Notes: generated by a model from the sequence alone, not told the origin. 64,000 nucleotides of DNA from Paenibacillus sp. LHD-38 (GCF_031157315.1 NZ_JAVIFU010000002.1:186001-250000); one strand, 5' to 3'; shown: positions 53,560 to 62,969, numbered from the stretch's first letter. Numbers and translations: made by a program.

Positions 53560-54711
53560 TCAACTGGTTCGATTCGGTCTAAGCACAACGGAACCAAAGG
53601 CAAGCAATACGGCAGCGAACAAGAGCAGGATACATAGCTGCAAGCTGATGTCGCTAAAGCTGCCTCCGCCGCCCAAACGGTCAATCGCCATAATTGCCCA
53701 TTTTTGAGGAGTGAAATTAGCGAGCTTTTGCATGAAATCCGGCAGAATCGAAAGCGGGAAAAAACAGCCGCTGATCATGCAGGACGGCGTAATCACCAAG
53801 TTGTTGATTTGGGAAAGCTGCGTGCTGTTTCGTACTAAGCCGGCTATTGCAGAAGCCACTCCCACTGCTGCGAGCAGGAAAAATTCCAGCACGAGCAGCA
53901 TGGCTCCAAACGGTATGCCATGCGAATAACCGAAGACGAAATACAATAAACTTAATACAATCACAAGCTGTATGGTGCCTACCAGCATGCTGCCCATAAA
54001 GTTGCCAAACGCAATATCCATTGATCGAAGCGGAGCGGTAAACATTCTGGCCATCGTTCGCTGCTCCCGATCCTCCATTACAAAACCGATGGATTGGCTG
54101 ACAAGAAGCATAAGAAACATCAAGATAAGGCCGATCATCATCGGGTTGGAAACGATATGACCAAGCTGCATTTCAGCATTTTCCGCAACAATCATTGGCG
54201 CTGCTTGTGCTTCAAGCAGGGCTTCCAGCTTTGCCAAATCAGCACCCGCTTCGCTACCTGCACTGCTTACAAGACCAACAGATGCGAAAAGCCGATCTGA
54301 TTCTGTTGCCAGCATTGCTGCAAGTGAAGCATTCCACAGCTGCTTATTCATTTGGTAGAGTGACGCCTTAGCGTGAATGCCCTCTAGCATTTTCGCCGTA
54401 AAATCGGGTGGAATATAGATTGCTGCGTCTGCTTTCCCGTCGATGACAAGATTTTTAAGCTCCTGCTCGGAATTCGATACGTTTAGAATTTCATAAAGGG
54501 ATTCCTTTTCTATCGCGGAAGCTAAATAGGCGGCTAATATTCCCGTATCCGTATTATTTACGGCAATCACGGCTTTGTTTCCTTCTAAGCTTGCAAACAA
54601 TCCAACCATAATCGATAAAATAATAGCCGGAATCAGGACGTTCATGATCAGTCCGCGACGTGACCCCATCGTTCTGCGTATGAGCTGCGCTGCTATATGC
54701 AAGCTAGGCAT
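53560..54711 (-). CDS. ABC-2 type permease (LnrN-like)
   Basis: A 383-residue membrane subunit. One N-terminal helix is followed by a large extracytoplasmic domain (about 45-170) and five C-terminal helices (for example MIGLILMFLMLLVSQSIGFVM, SQINNLVITPSCMISGCFFPL). This is the ABC2_membrane_3 layout of drug exporters. It begins 8 bases inside the end of the other permease gene. Length and position match the second permease of the Bacillus linearmycin exporter LnrLMN; the assignment is by resemblance of the whole gene set. Confidence 0.8.
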   Translation of the reverse strand: MPSLHIAAQLIRRTMGSRRGLIMNVLIPAIILSIMVGLFASLEGNKAVIAVNNTDTGILAAYLASAIEKESLYEILNVSNSEQELKNLVIDGKADAAIYIPPDFTAKMLEGIHAKASLYQMNKQLWNASLAAMLATESDRLFASVGLVSSAGSEAGADLAKLEALLEAQAAPMIVAENAEMQLGHIVSNPMMIGLILMFLMLLVSQSIGFVMEDREQRTMARMFTAPLRSMDIAFGNFMGSMLVGTIQLVIVLSLLYFVFGYSHGIPFGAMLLVLEFFLLAAVGVASAIAGLVRNSTQLSQINNLVITPSCMISGCFFPLSILPDFMQKLANFTPQKWAIMAIDRLGGGGSFSDISLQLCILLLFAAVLLAFGSVVLRPNRTS

Positions 54712-55876
54712 GCTGCTTCACCACCTTAGGCAGTCTTATGACCGCAATTATTGTAAGCGCGAGTGCGATCAGTGTGAGAATTCCGATTCCGTGCCAAACG
54801 TCCGAGTCGTTGGTTTCGCTCATGATGGCACGAAGACTGATGTTAGCCCAATGATTAATCGTTAATTTATTAGCCCCGCCGACCAATTTCTCGACACCGG
54901 TCATCATGCCTCCGCTGAGAAATGTCATGCTGAATACGACGATGGTAAATAAGGTTTGCGTCGTTTTTCTTGTACGGGCTATTGATGCGATCGTAATGGC
55001 TAGACCTGCGCCAGCCGCTGTCGTAAGCAAACAAATTAACGAAATGGCACCAAATTGCCCGCCCCAATCAACACCGTAAAAATAAGTTGTAAACACTACA
55101 ATGACAACCGCTTGCAGCGCAGCAAGCATAACAGCGCCAACGATGATGCCAAACACGATCACCCGGAATGAATGCGGGATGGCGTACAAGCGGTGAAGCG
55201 TACCGTTCTCTTTCTGGGTCAGCAATGCAATGGCTGCCGTCATGCCCCCATAAAGCAGAAACATAATGAGGTACGCTGCCGAATAATATTGGATGGCAGA
55301 AGTCTCGCCAAAAAATTGGCTGTCACCCATTCCAAGATTATGAATGTCTATCGGTGATTCCGATGCGGCAGCTGATTGGCCGCTCTGCACGCCTGCTCCA
55401 GCAGCCGCCGCCTCGTCAAGCGTCTTCGTGGCTGCAATTTCCATATTCACGCTAGACATATAACGATCGACAAACGCATCCGCTGCTATATTTTTCTCTT
55501 CGTAACGCCCGCTGTAGGTGAACCATTTAGAAGCGTCTCCCGCCAGCACTTGCTTGGAGAAGTAGTCAGGAATATATACGCCGTAATCCGCCAGGCCTTC
55601 TCGCACCCAGTCCTTTACTTCGCTTTCCGATTCCGCTTGAAGAACCTTAACATAGTGCCGATTGGCTTCATCGTTCCAAAATGAATCAATGCTTGCCTTC
55701 AACTCTCCTTGGTCCTCGTTGAAATAAGCAACTTTGGCAGGCTTAATCTCGGTATCGAACGCGCTGCCGAGCAGCAAAATCAATAGCAATGGCAATCCGA
55801 TCAATATAATTAGAACGGAACGCATCCTGCTGTATTTAATCAATTCATAATAAGCAGTCGTCCACCAAACTCTCAT
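54704..55876 (-). CDS. ABC-2 type permease (LnrM-like)
   Basis: A 390-residue membrane subunit with the same design: one helix (SVLIILIGLPLLLILLLGS), an extracytoplasmic domain with an Ala-rich stretch at about 160-170, then five helices. It probably pairs with the downstream permease as a heterodimer. It starts 12 bases after the ATPase gene, following aggaggag, and its stop overlaps the next gene. The two permeases share weak similarity, suggesting an old duplication. Confidence 0.8.
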   Translation of the reverse strand: MRVWWTTAYYELIKYSRMRSVLIILIGLPLLLILLLGSAFDTEIKPAKVAYFNEDQGELKASIDSFWNDEANRHYVKVLQAESESEVKDWVREGLADYGVYIPDYFSKQVLAGDASKWFTYSGRYEEKNIAADAFVDRYMSSVNMEIAATKTLDEAAAAGAGVQSGQSAAASESPIDIHNLGMGDSQFFGETSAIQYYSAAYLIMFLLYGGMTAAIALLTQKENGTLHRLYAIPHSFRVIVFGIIVGAVMLAALQAVVIVVFTTYFYGVDWGGQFGAISLICLLTTAAGAGLAITIASIARTRKTTQTLFTIVVFSMTFLSGGMMTGVEKLVGGANKLTINHWANISLRAIMSETNDSDVWHGIGILTLIALALTIIAVIRLPKVVKQHA

Positions 55877-55888
55877 CGAAAGCTCCTC

Positions 55889-56833
55889 CTATTCGTCACG
55901 CAAATTGCGTCCGGTCATTTGCAGAAAGAGCGATTCGAGATTCGGCTCCACCCGTGTCAGCTTGCGAAGATTAATGCTGTGCTTCTGGATGATAAACAAT
56001 AAATCTTGGAGAATGGACGGCGATTCCTTTACCGACACTTCAAGCGTCTTACCGTTATCCCGCTCATCCAGATGCTGCACGCCCGGATGCCCTGACATCT
56101 CATCCCGTGCTGGTCTCGGCAGCCCGTCAATTTCAAAAATAAGCTTCTCATCCTGTCCAACCTGGCGTTTTAATTCATCCTTCGTGCCGTATGCAATAAG
56201 CTTGCCTTGATCGAGGATACCGATTCTGGTGCATATCGCCTCCGCCTCTTCCATGTAGTGGCTTGTATAAATCACGGTTGAGCCAAGTTTATTTAAAGCT
56301 CTTACCGATTCTAAAATGTGATTTCTGGATTGCGGGTCAATGCCCACAGTCGGCTCATCCATAATAATCAGCTTTGGCCGGTGCATGATGGCGCATGCGA
56401 TATTGAGCCGTCTCTTCATGCCGCCGGAAAACGTCGATGGCTTATCCTTAGCCTTATCCAGCAGCCCGACAAATTGCAGCGCTTCATCTACTCGATCGCG
56501 AAGCATCGAGCCTCGGAGGCCATACAGCTTCGCAAAAAAAGTTACGTTTTCCCTTGCAGTTAACGTTTCGTAGATCGCGAGCTCCTGCGGCACCAGCCCA
56601 ATCCTTTTCTTTACTTCGAGCGGCTGCTTCCGTATGGAGAAGCCGTCAACCAAAATGTCGCCGCCGCTTGGATCCAGCAACCCCGACAGCATATGAATGG
56701 TTGTGCTTTTTCCTGCGCCGTTTGGACCCAGCAAACCGAAAATTTCTCCTTCGCCGATATTAAAAGTAAGGTGGTTAACGGTTAACGTTGTATCATATTT
56801 CTTAACAACCTCGCGAAATGCAACTAGACTCAT
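55889..56833 (-). CDS. ABC transporter ATPase (LnrL-like)
   Basis: A 314-residue nucleotide-binding subunit. Walker A is GPNGAGKST, the signature is FSGGMKRRLNIA, Walker B is KLIIMDEPTVGIDP, and the H-loop is IYTSHYMEEAE. The C-terminal 80 residues form the DrrA-type extension of drug exporters. It is the first gene of a three-gene exporter operon. The two-component system across the divergent promoter region probably controls it, as LnrJK controls LnrLMN in Bacillus, which exports linear polyenes. The ATG at 56833 follows ggaggatga. Confidence 0.88.
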   Translation of the reverse strand: MSLVAFREVVKKYDTTLTVNHLTFNIGEGEIFGLLGPNGAGKSTTIHMLSGLLDPSGGDILVDGFSIRKQPLEVKKRIGLVPQELAIYETLTARENVTFFAKLYGLRGSMLRDRVDEALQFVGLLDKAKDKPSTFSGGMKRRLNIACAIMHRPKLIIMDEPTVGIDPQSRNHILESVRALNKLGSTVIYTSHYMEEAEAICTRIGILDQGKLIAYGTKDELKRQVGQDEKLIFEIDGLPRPARDEMSGHPGVQHLDERDNGKTLEVSVKESPSILQDLLFIIQKHSINLRKLTRVEPNLESLFLQMTGRNLRDE

Positions 56834-56907
56834 CCATCCTCATCCTCCTGGTTTGTTTCTGATAAACCTATTGTAAACCAGGGCAATCTTGGAAACAGGT
56901 CAAATAA

Positions 56908-56948
56908 GTCACCTTCTGGAGGTGACAAAAGTCATCTCTTTAAATGAC
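56908..56948. promoter_or_regulatory. Candidate response-regulator operator between the exporter and the two-component genes
   Basis: Two adjacent inverted repeats: gtcacct-N5-aggtgac (56908-56926) and gtcat-N8-atgac (56931-56948), both beginning GTCA. They are about 40-75 bases upstream of a probable exporter -10 (TACAAT, minus strand, 56875-56870) with a poor -35, an arrangement suited to activation. Confidence 0.5.
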
Positions 56949-57012
56949 CGGGCTGAAAGCGTGAAGGTTATATGAAAACCTTCCTCTCTAGTCGTTCGTC
57001 AATCAGAGATTG

Positions 57013-57021
57013 TGCTATAAT
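57013..57021 (+). promoter_or_regulatory. Extended -10 promoter of the histidine kinase gene
   Basis: TGCTATAAT at 57013-57021, 33 bases before the start codon. No clear -35. A small inverted repeat gaaggtt/aaccttc lies at 56963-56983. Confidence 0.55.
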
Positions 57022-57053
57022 GAAGCAAATTCAGCTGCGGGAGCTATTTCGAT

Positions 57054-58184
57054 ATGAATATACTGCTGTATCGGATTCGAGCCTTACTGGTAGCGGTACC
57101 TTCCGTTATTAGTATCGTGAACGTCAGCCCTAGCTTCTATGCCCTCTATACGGCCTCTGTCCTGCTTGCGCTTCTGCTGATAAAGACTAGCTCGTTATTT
57201 CCTAAATATCGCAATCTATTGCTGGTTGCCGAGCTTATCAGCTTCGCCTGGTTTTCCTATACCTATGGGGGATTCCTGTTTCTCTTGCTGTTCTCCACTC
57301 TCATTGCCTCTTTCCGCGGCAGACCTGACCGAACGCGAAGTGTCCTATGGTCTGCTATAGGGTTAATGGCATTAATCGCTGGATTGCAAAACAATGATCA
57401 TCATCTGCTCCTGACTGCGGCTGTACTGTGGGTCATGACAGCAGCAATACTCTACGCTACTAATGAATATGAGGAAAAGCATCATCACATAGAGGACTTG
57501 TACGAAGCGCTAGCCGCCAGTCATGCCGAGCTCGATGCCGCGAGAATCCGAATGCAGGAATATGCCCTGCAGGTTGAGTATCAAGCCCAGATTGAAGAGC
57601 GCAACCGGATCGCCAAAGATATCCACGATGATCTGGGGCACCGGCTGATTCGCGTCAAAATGATGTCGGAAGCCGCTCTGCATTTATTTAATGCGGACAC
57701 CGTCAGGGCACGCGGCACAGTCGAGCAAATACGCGATCAACTGCAGGACAGCATGGAGCTAATGCGCCGTACTGTTAGGAGATTGGCAGCGGACGGTGAA
57801 AAGGATGTCAGACGGTATGCGCTCGATCGACTCGTGGAAGAGTCGGCAGCTGGCCTCGGGATAACGGTCAGCTTCCAAGTAACCGGCAACCCTAGACCGC
57901 TTTATCCGAGTATGGAGCTCATCCTGTTCAAAAATGCCCAAGAAGCCATCACGAATGCCGTTCGTCACGGAAAAGCGACGTCTGTTACGGTAGACCTTGA
58001 CTTCCTTGCTTCAAGCGTTGCCCTTACGATAGCGAATAACGGCAGCCTGCCGGAAGAGCCGATAGAAGCCGGGCTTGGCATGCGAGGCATGAGAGAGAGG
58101 ATGGCATTGATCGGCGGCCGAGTGGAATGGAAAAAGTCTGATCGGTTCTCTATCACGACGACGCTTCCGCTGCTTGGCGGATAA
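57054..58184 (+). CDS. Sensor histidine kinase, NarL/DesK type (LnrJ-like)
   Basis: A 376-residue membrane kinase. About five transmembrane helices fill residues 5-135 with almost no extracytoplasmic domain, so it probably senses within or near the membrane. A short coiled coil leads to the HisKA_3 domain with phospho-acceptor His191 in AKDIHDDLGHRL. The ATPase domain has NAQEAITNAVRHG and GLGMRGMRERM. It pairs with the response regulator 37 bases downstream and is divergent from the ABC exporter. Membrane-embedded sensing fits detection of membrane-active compounds, as for LnrJ; this is inference. Confidence 0.87.
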   Translation: MNILLYRIRALLVAVPSVISIVNVSPSFYALYTASVLLALLLIKTSSLFPKYRNLLLVAELISFAWFSYTYGGFLFLLLFSTLIASFRGRPDRTRSVLWSAIGLMALIAGLQNNDHHLLLTAAVLWVMTAAILYATNEYEEKHHHIEDLYEALAASHAELDAARIRMQEYALQVEYQAQIEERNRIAKDIHDDLGHRLIRVKMMSEAALHLFNADTVRARGTVEQIRDQLQDSMELMRRTVRRLAADGEKDVRRYALDRLVEESAAGLGITVSFQVTGNPRPLYPSMELILFKNAQEAITNAVRHGKATSVTVDLDFLASSVALTIANNGSLPEEPIEAGLGMRGMRERMALIGGRVEWKKSDRFSITTTLPLLGG

Positions 58185-58221
58185 CGGAATTTAGAGTGTT
58201 TAGAAATGAGGTTATGTGCTT

Positions 58222-58863
58222 ATGATCCAGGTGCTGGTCGTGGATGATGATCCATTTATCCGAGAGAGCATGAAGGTGATTTTGGAGCTGGATAATGATT
58301 TGCATGTTGCAGGGGTTTGCGGCAACGGGCAAGAAGCTGCTGCGTTTGCTTGTCATAATAAAGTCGATGTTGTACTAATGGATATTCGGATGCCCATTTG
58401 TGACGGCGTAGAGGGAACCAAGCTGCTCCGCGCGCTTGACTCTCCCCCTGCTGTCCTCATCTTAACGACCTTTGATGACGATGAATACATCGCACAAGCG
58501 ATTCGTAACGGAGCTAACGGCTATTTGCTCAAAAATGTACCGCCTAGCCGCATTATCAGCGGCATTAAGACCGTCCATGAAGGCAATGTCCTCATTCATC
58601 CGGACATTGCCCGCAAGCTGGCAGGGATGCTTGAAACGCCGCGTGCCGAATCCGGCAAAGCAGCAGCCATTGCAGGCCTTACGCAAACCGAGGTTCAAAT
58701 TGTAAAATTAATTGCCGATGGGCAATCCAACAAGGAAATTGCGGCATCCTTATTTTTAAGCGAGGGCACGATCAAAAATTATATTACTGAAATATTAAAT
58801 AAACTTGAGCTTCGCGACCGTACCCAAATCGCAATCTTTTATTTGAAATTAGCGCATCAATGA
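58222..58863 (+). CDS. Response regulator, NarL/LuxR type (LnrK-like)
   Basis: A 213-residue regulator. The receiver domain has the acidic pocket (VVDDD), phospho-Asp54 in VLMDIRMP, and the LLKNV switch Lys. The C-terminal LuxR-type HTH is ALTQTEVQIVKLIADGQSNKEIA-like (GLTQTEV, SNKEIAASLFLSEGTIKNY). I chose the ATG at 58222, ten bases after gagg; a GTG two codons earlier is too close to that site. It probably binds the inverted repeats upstream of the exporter operon. Confidence 0.9.
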   Translation: MIQVLVVDDDPFIRESMKVILELDNDLHVAGVCGNGQEAAAFACHNKVDVVLMDIRMPICDGVEGTKLLRALDSPPAVLILTTFDDDEYIAQAIRNGANGYLLKNVPPSRIISGIKTVHEGNVLIHPDIARKLAGMLETPRAESGKAAAIAGLTQTEVQIVKLIADGQSNKEIAASLFLSEGTIKNYITEILNKLELRDRTQIAIFYLKLAHQ

Positions 58864-58888
58864 TTTTTAAATTAAAGGAGATTAAACC

Positions 58889-59536
58889 ATGACAACACAG
58901 ACCACCTCAGCAAAGCTAGCTGGATTTACGCAGGCCGATTTCGATGTTTTTGGAATCGAGGGTCTCGAAGAGCGAATGGCGGCCATTCAAAATCAGATTC
59001 AACCAAAGTTTCGGGCACTCGGGGAGCAGCTTAGCGTTGATGCTGCAGTGCATGCCGGCAACGAGATGTACCTGCATGTAGCTAGGCACGCCCGCCGCAA
59101 GGTCAATCCGCCTAAGGATACCTGGCTGGCGATTTGCAGCAACAAACGCGGCTACAAAGCACACCCGCATTTTCAGCTTGGCTTATTTGATGACCATTTG
59201 TTTCTATGGCTGGCGCTTATTTACGAGGTTCCGAACAAAGCCAATATCGCAACTGCTTTCTTAAAACAAATCGACGATGTCATCGCGAATGTACCTAAGG
59301 ATTACGTGCTTTCTCTTGATCATATGAAAAAAGAATCGACTGCGGTCAGCACGATGACAAAGAAGGACTGGAAAGACGCGCTTGTTCGTTTCCGGGACGT
59401 ACAGAAGGCTGAGCTCCTTATCGGACGACATGTGCAGGTAAATGATCCCATCCTGCGCGACGGCGAAGCGCTGCTTGCTCTTGCTTCTGCTACGTATGAA
59501 ACGCTGATGCCGCTTTACCATATGTCGAACATATAA
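58889..59536 (+). CDS. yktB: YktB-family protein (UPF0637/DUF1054)
   Basis: A 215-residue cytoplasmic protein matching the YktB family: FTQADFDVFGIEGLEERM, MYLHVARHARRKVNPPKDTW, HFQLGLFDDHLFLWLALIYEVP. A structure exists for the family, but no function is known. The ATG at 58889 follows aaaggag. It may be the third gene of the kinase-regulator transcript (25-base gap), although its role there is unclear. A long AT-rich hairpin and a terminator follow. Confidence 0.9.
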   Translation: MTTQTTSAKLAGFTQADFDVFGIEGLEERMAAIQNQIQPKFRALGEQLSVDAAVHAGNEMYLHVARHARRKVNPPKDTWLAICSNKRGYKAHPHFQLGLFDDHLFLWLALIYEVPNKANIATAFLKQIDDVIANVPKDYVLSLDHMKKESTAVSTMTKKDWKDALVRFRDVQKAELLIGRHVQVNDPILRDGEALLALASATYETLMPLYHMSNI

Positions 59537-59599
59537 TCGTATTATAAGCGTAAACGGCTGTCGCCGTCCTCTGTGGCAAAAGCAGTCGTTTCGCGGAGA

Positions 59600-59641
59600 T
59601 ATATAAGAATTTATATGTGAAAACATATAAATTCTTATATA
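59600..59641. repeat. Perfect 19-bp AT-rich inverted repeat with GAAA loop
   Basis: The arms 59600-59618 and 59623-59641 are exact reverse complements, almost all A and T, closing a GAAA tetraloop. No T run follows on the plus strand. A separate GC-richer terminator begins five bases later. Confidence 0.92.
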
Positions 59642-59645
59642 ATAA

Positions 59646-59693
59646 AAAAGAGCTGTCCCAGCAAGGCATAACGCCTTCTGGGACAGCTCTTTT
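59646..59693. terminator. Bidirectional terminator between yktB and the RND transporter
   Basis: The arms aaaagagctgtccca and tgggacagctctttt form a perfect 15-bp stem between converging genes. Confidence 0.92.
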
Positions 59694-59696
59694 CAG

Positions 59697-62600
59697 TTAA
59701 AGCTGCTGAGCAGCTGCGGCTTCCGTTTGTGCGGATGCTGCGTTAGCGCGTCTTTGTTTGCGTGAAGTGCGGAAGAACAACAGCTCATACACGCAAGGAA
59801 CAATAATCAGGGTAAGCAGCGTTGCCGCGATCAAGCCGCCGATGACGACGATCGCAAGGCTTTGCGAAACGATGCTTCCCGATTCATGTGAACCGAATAC
59901 GAGCGGCAGCATCGCCGATACTGTGGCTACTGCCGTCATCACGATCGGACGCATGCGCGTCGTTGCTGCTTCGATCAGCGATTCGCGAATGGACATCGTC
60001 TGCTCATTTTGCTTCACTCGGTCAATTAAGACAATCGCATTCGTAACCACGATTCCGATCAGCATCAGCGCTCCGAACATCGCCGTGAAGTCTGGCGTAA
60101 CGCCCGTTACAAGCAAGCCTGTAACCGCACCGATGGCAGCTAGCGGCAAGGAAATCATAATCGCCAGCGGCGCTCGCAGCGTCTTAAACGTCAATACCAT
60201 GATGAGGTATACGATACCGATGGAAATAAGCGCCGTTAAGCCCAAATCCGCAAAATCACTTGACTGATCAGCGGATGCTCCGCCCACTGAAAGGGATACT
60301 CCATCAGGCAGCTTAAGCGCATCTGCCGCTTTATTGATTTCTTCCCCAACGACCGACAGCTCTTTAGGCTCCGCGTTAGCCGTTACACGAATGTAAGTCT
60401 TTCCTTCTTTATGGTAATACAAGGAAGGCTCATCAGAGCGAACCAGTTCTGCAACTTTCGATATTGGCATTGCGCCAGCCTCTGTCATGACCGTCAGTTG
60501 TTCTAGCTCGGTTGTTGACGCTGGATTCACGACTGGCTGCAAAATGACCGGTGTATCGCTCTCCTCTATTTGGATCGTACCGATTGGCAGCGGATTGAGC
60601 ATGCTTTGCAGCTGCATAGCGACCTCTTGGCCTTTAGCCAGGGTAGGATCGACTTTAAAGGAATAGACCGATTTTTTCTCTTCTTGGTTGCTTTCTACCT
60701 TCTGCACGCCGTCAATCGGTTTAACCGCTGCAATCAATTGATCTGATGTTTGAGTAAGCTGCTCAATGTTGTCGCCTGTCACATCGATATAGATTTGCGA
60801 GGATCCCCCGCCCATCATTAAATCAGATGCATTTGCGGTCAAAACGGCGTCTTTATAATTATCCTTCTGCGCTTTCACATTCTCCATAAACAGCTCTGCG
60901 TCAACGTTATCCTTCAAATCGATCATATACGTAATCAGGGTAGGCGATGATACCGATCCGTATTTCGCTGCATCAGCGCTATTGCCGAGCATCATCATGA
61001 CCCATTCAATATCCTGATCGGCAGTCAGGTAGGATTCGAATTTCTTTCCTTCTTCCAGTACACGATCCGCCGGCGTTTCACTCGGATATTGCAAGGTTAC
61101 ATTAATGTTCTCAGCGCTGGAAGAGTCGAGCGCTCCCTTTGGCATGAACACATATGCGCTGATTGAGCCTGCGAATAGCAGCACCGCTATAAGAAGCGGT
61201 ACGATTTTGTGAGCAAGGTTCCATCTGATAAATGCTGCGAATTTAGGCGAACCGGCATGCTCCTTCTCCTTCGTTCCCCGCAGCAGCACGGCGCTTAAGA
61301 GCGGCACTACCGTCAAGGCAACAAGTAAGGAAGCAAGCAGCGAATAAGCAACTGTCAGTGCGAATGGCAGCAGGAATGCCTGCAATGATCCGCGCAAAAG
61401 GCCCATCGGTAAAAATACCGCAACCGTCACAAGCGTAGACGATGTTATCGCGGAGGAAACTTCTTTCGTCGCGTCCGTAATCAGCTTAACCGAAAATGAC
61501 TCTTTTTGGAGTCTTCTGTATATATTCTCGATAACGACTATACTGTCATCAACGAGTCGTCCAACGGCCACCGCAACGCCACCTAGCGTGATAATGTTGA
61601 GCGATACGCCTGATAGCTGAAGCAAATATAATGTAATGCCAAGCGACAGCGGAATCGATACAATCGTTACGATCGTAGCTTTGAAATTACGCATGAACAA
61701 TAAGATTACGATCGTAGCGAACAATGCTCCGAGCAGCACCTCGCGCATCATGCTGTTTACGGATGATACGACCGAATCGGAAGTACTTAGAATAATCGAG
61801 GCATCGATTCCTTTTAGGTCTGCATTTAAACGTTCAACTGTCTCTTCAATGCCTTTACCAACAGTAACGGCGTTCGCATCAGCAGATTTAGAGACGGTGT
61901 ACATAATGGCATCCTTACCGTTCATACGGCTGATGCTCTCTTGATCCTTTGCAAATTCGACACTAGCGACATCGCCAAGCTGCACGCCGGCAGCGACAGG
62001 AAGCTTGCGGAGCGTTTCCAGATCCGTCACCTGGTCATATACGTTGATATTGCCAGCCGCTCCGTCCAGCGTGCGTTCGCCAATCGAAACGGATGCTCCC
62101 CGGCCCTGCAGCACGCCCATTAGCGCTTGCATTGGTATGCCTGCAGCCGCGATCTTATCCGTATTCGGTATGATATGGACTGCCGGCGTTGATTTTCCGC
62201 TTATGCTGACCTCGCCTGCGCCCTCGGATTTCTGAAGCTCCGTCGTAACCTCTTTAAGCTTCGCTTCCTTTTCCTGCTCACTCATTCCGTCATCGAAGGT
62301 TAATGTAACCCATGCAATTGGAATCATGGACGTATTAAATTGAACAACGAATGGCTTCATTACATTCTCAGGAAGCTGTACCTGATCGACGATCCGCTCA
62401 ATCTCAGCCTTAGCTTCCTTCATGTTTGTCTTCGAATCAAAATTCAAATTGATTTGCGCATAACCGTCGCCAGAGGTCGAGAACATATCCGTTTTTCCTT
62501 TAACGAAGGTTACCGCCTCTTCCAGCGGATTTGTAACGGTCTGTTCCATTGACTTGGCGTCATTGCCTGGTCCAATAGCCGTAATCATAACCTGCGGGTT

Positions 62601-62726
62601 ATCAGCTGCCGGCAAAAACTCCATCGGCAATCTAAAGTAGCTGATCACCCCCATCGCTAAAGCCATCATGACGATCAGGATGATGGCCGCCTTATTCCGG
62701 AACGACCATTCTGTCAATTTACTCAT
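59697..62726 (-). CDS. RND-family efflux permease (SwrC/AcrB-like)
   Basis: A 1009-residue proton-driven exporter with two homologous halves, each one helix, a large extracytoplasmic region and five or six more helices. The family motif GGVAVAVGRLVDDSIVVIENIYRR (split GGVAVAVGRL and VDDSIVVIENIYRR) supplies the proton-relay Asp pair. It is of the HAE1/SwrC type found in Gram-positives, where Bacillus SwrC (YerP) gives resistance to surfactin. No adaptor gene is adjacent. I chose the ATG at 62726, ten bases after aaggag. It is divergent from the ABC exporter across 240 bases. Confidence 0.88.
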   Translation of the reverse strand: MSKLTEWSFRNKAAIILIVMMALAMGVISYFRLPMEFLPAADNPQVMITAIGPGNDAKSMEQTVTNPLEEAVTFVKGKTDMFSTSGDGYAQINLNFDSKTNMKEAKAEIERIVDQVQLPENVMKPFVVQFNTSMIPIAWVTLTFDDGMSEQEKEAKLKEVTTELQKSEGAGEVSISGKSTPAVHIIPNTDKIAAAGIPMQALMGVLQGRGASVSIGERTLDGAAGNINVYDQVTDLETLRKLPVAAGVQLGDVASVEFAKDQESISRMNGKDAIMYTVSKSADANAVTVGKGIEETVERLNADLKGIDASIILSTSDSVVSSVNSMMREVLLGALFATIVILLFMRNFKATIVTIVSIPLSLGITLYLLQLSGVSLNIITLGGVAVAVGRLVDDSIVVIENIYRRLQKESFSVKLITDATKEVSSAITSSTLVTVAVFLPMGLLRGSLQAFLLPFALTVAYSLLASLLVALTVVPLLSAVLLRGTKEKEHAGSPKFAAFIRWNLAHKIVPLLIAVLLFAGSISAYVFMPKGALDSSSAENINVTLQYPSETPADRVLEEGKKFESYLTADQDIEWVMMMLGNSADAAKYGSVSSPTLITYMIDLKDNVDAELFMENVKAQKDNYKDAVLTANASDLMMGGGSSQIYIDVTGDNIEQLTQTSDQLIAAVKPIDGVQKVESNQEEKKSVYSFKVDPTLAKGQEVAMQLQSMLNPLPIGTIQIEESDTPVILQPVVNPASTTELEQLTVMTEAGAMPISKVAELVRSDEPSLYYHKEGKTYIRVTANAEPKELSVVGEEINKAADALKLPDGVSLSVGGASADQSSDFADLGLTALISIGIVYLIMVLTFKTLRAPLAIMISLPLAAIGAVTGLLVTGVTPDFTAMFGALMLIGIVVTNAIVLIDRVKQNEQTMSIRESLIEAATTRMRPIVMTAVATVSAMLPLVFGSHESGSIVSQSLAIVVIGGLIAATLLTLIIVPCVYELLFFRTSRKQRRANAASAQTEAAAAQQL

Positions 62727-62884
62727 TTGTTTCCGACTCCTTTTCCCTCTACGGTTTTCTAGTGTTTTGTCTTTTCTAATCATAGTAGGAAGTACGAATG
62801 AGAAAAAACGTCCAGAGAATGGATTTGGTTCTCGCCCTTAGTCGGAAATCAACTACGACTGAAGACCGATGTAATCGAAAAAAA

Positions 62885-62946
62885 TGAGTAAGTACTCACT
62901 TCTAAATTATTGCGATTCCCTCTATAATAAAGTGAGTACTTACTCA
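62885..62946. promoter_or_regulatory. Doubled TetR-type operator flanking an ABC-exporter promoter
   Basis: Two 14-bp palindromes, TGAGTA-AG-TACTCA (62885-62898) and TGAGTA-CT-TACTCA (62933-62946), lie within perfect 19-bp inverted arms (62883-62901, 62930-62948). A -10 TATAAT (62923-62928) lies between them. The second site covers the likely transcription start; the first is next to the -35 region. Confidence 0.82.
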
Positions 62947-62969
62947 TTATGAAAAAAGGAGTGTGCGAT

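Noticed and set aside
59600..59641. Long hairpin as an intrinsic terminator
   Set aside because: No T run follows it, the stem is AT-only, and a proper terminator begins five bases later.
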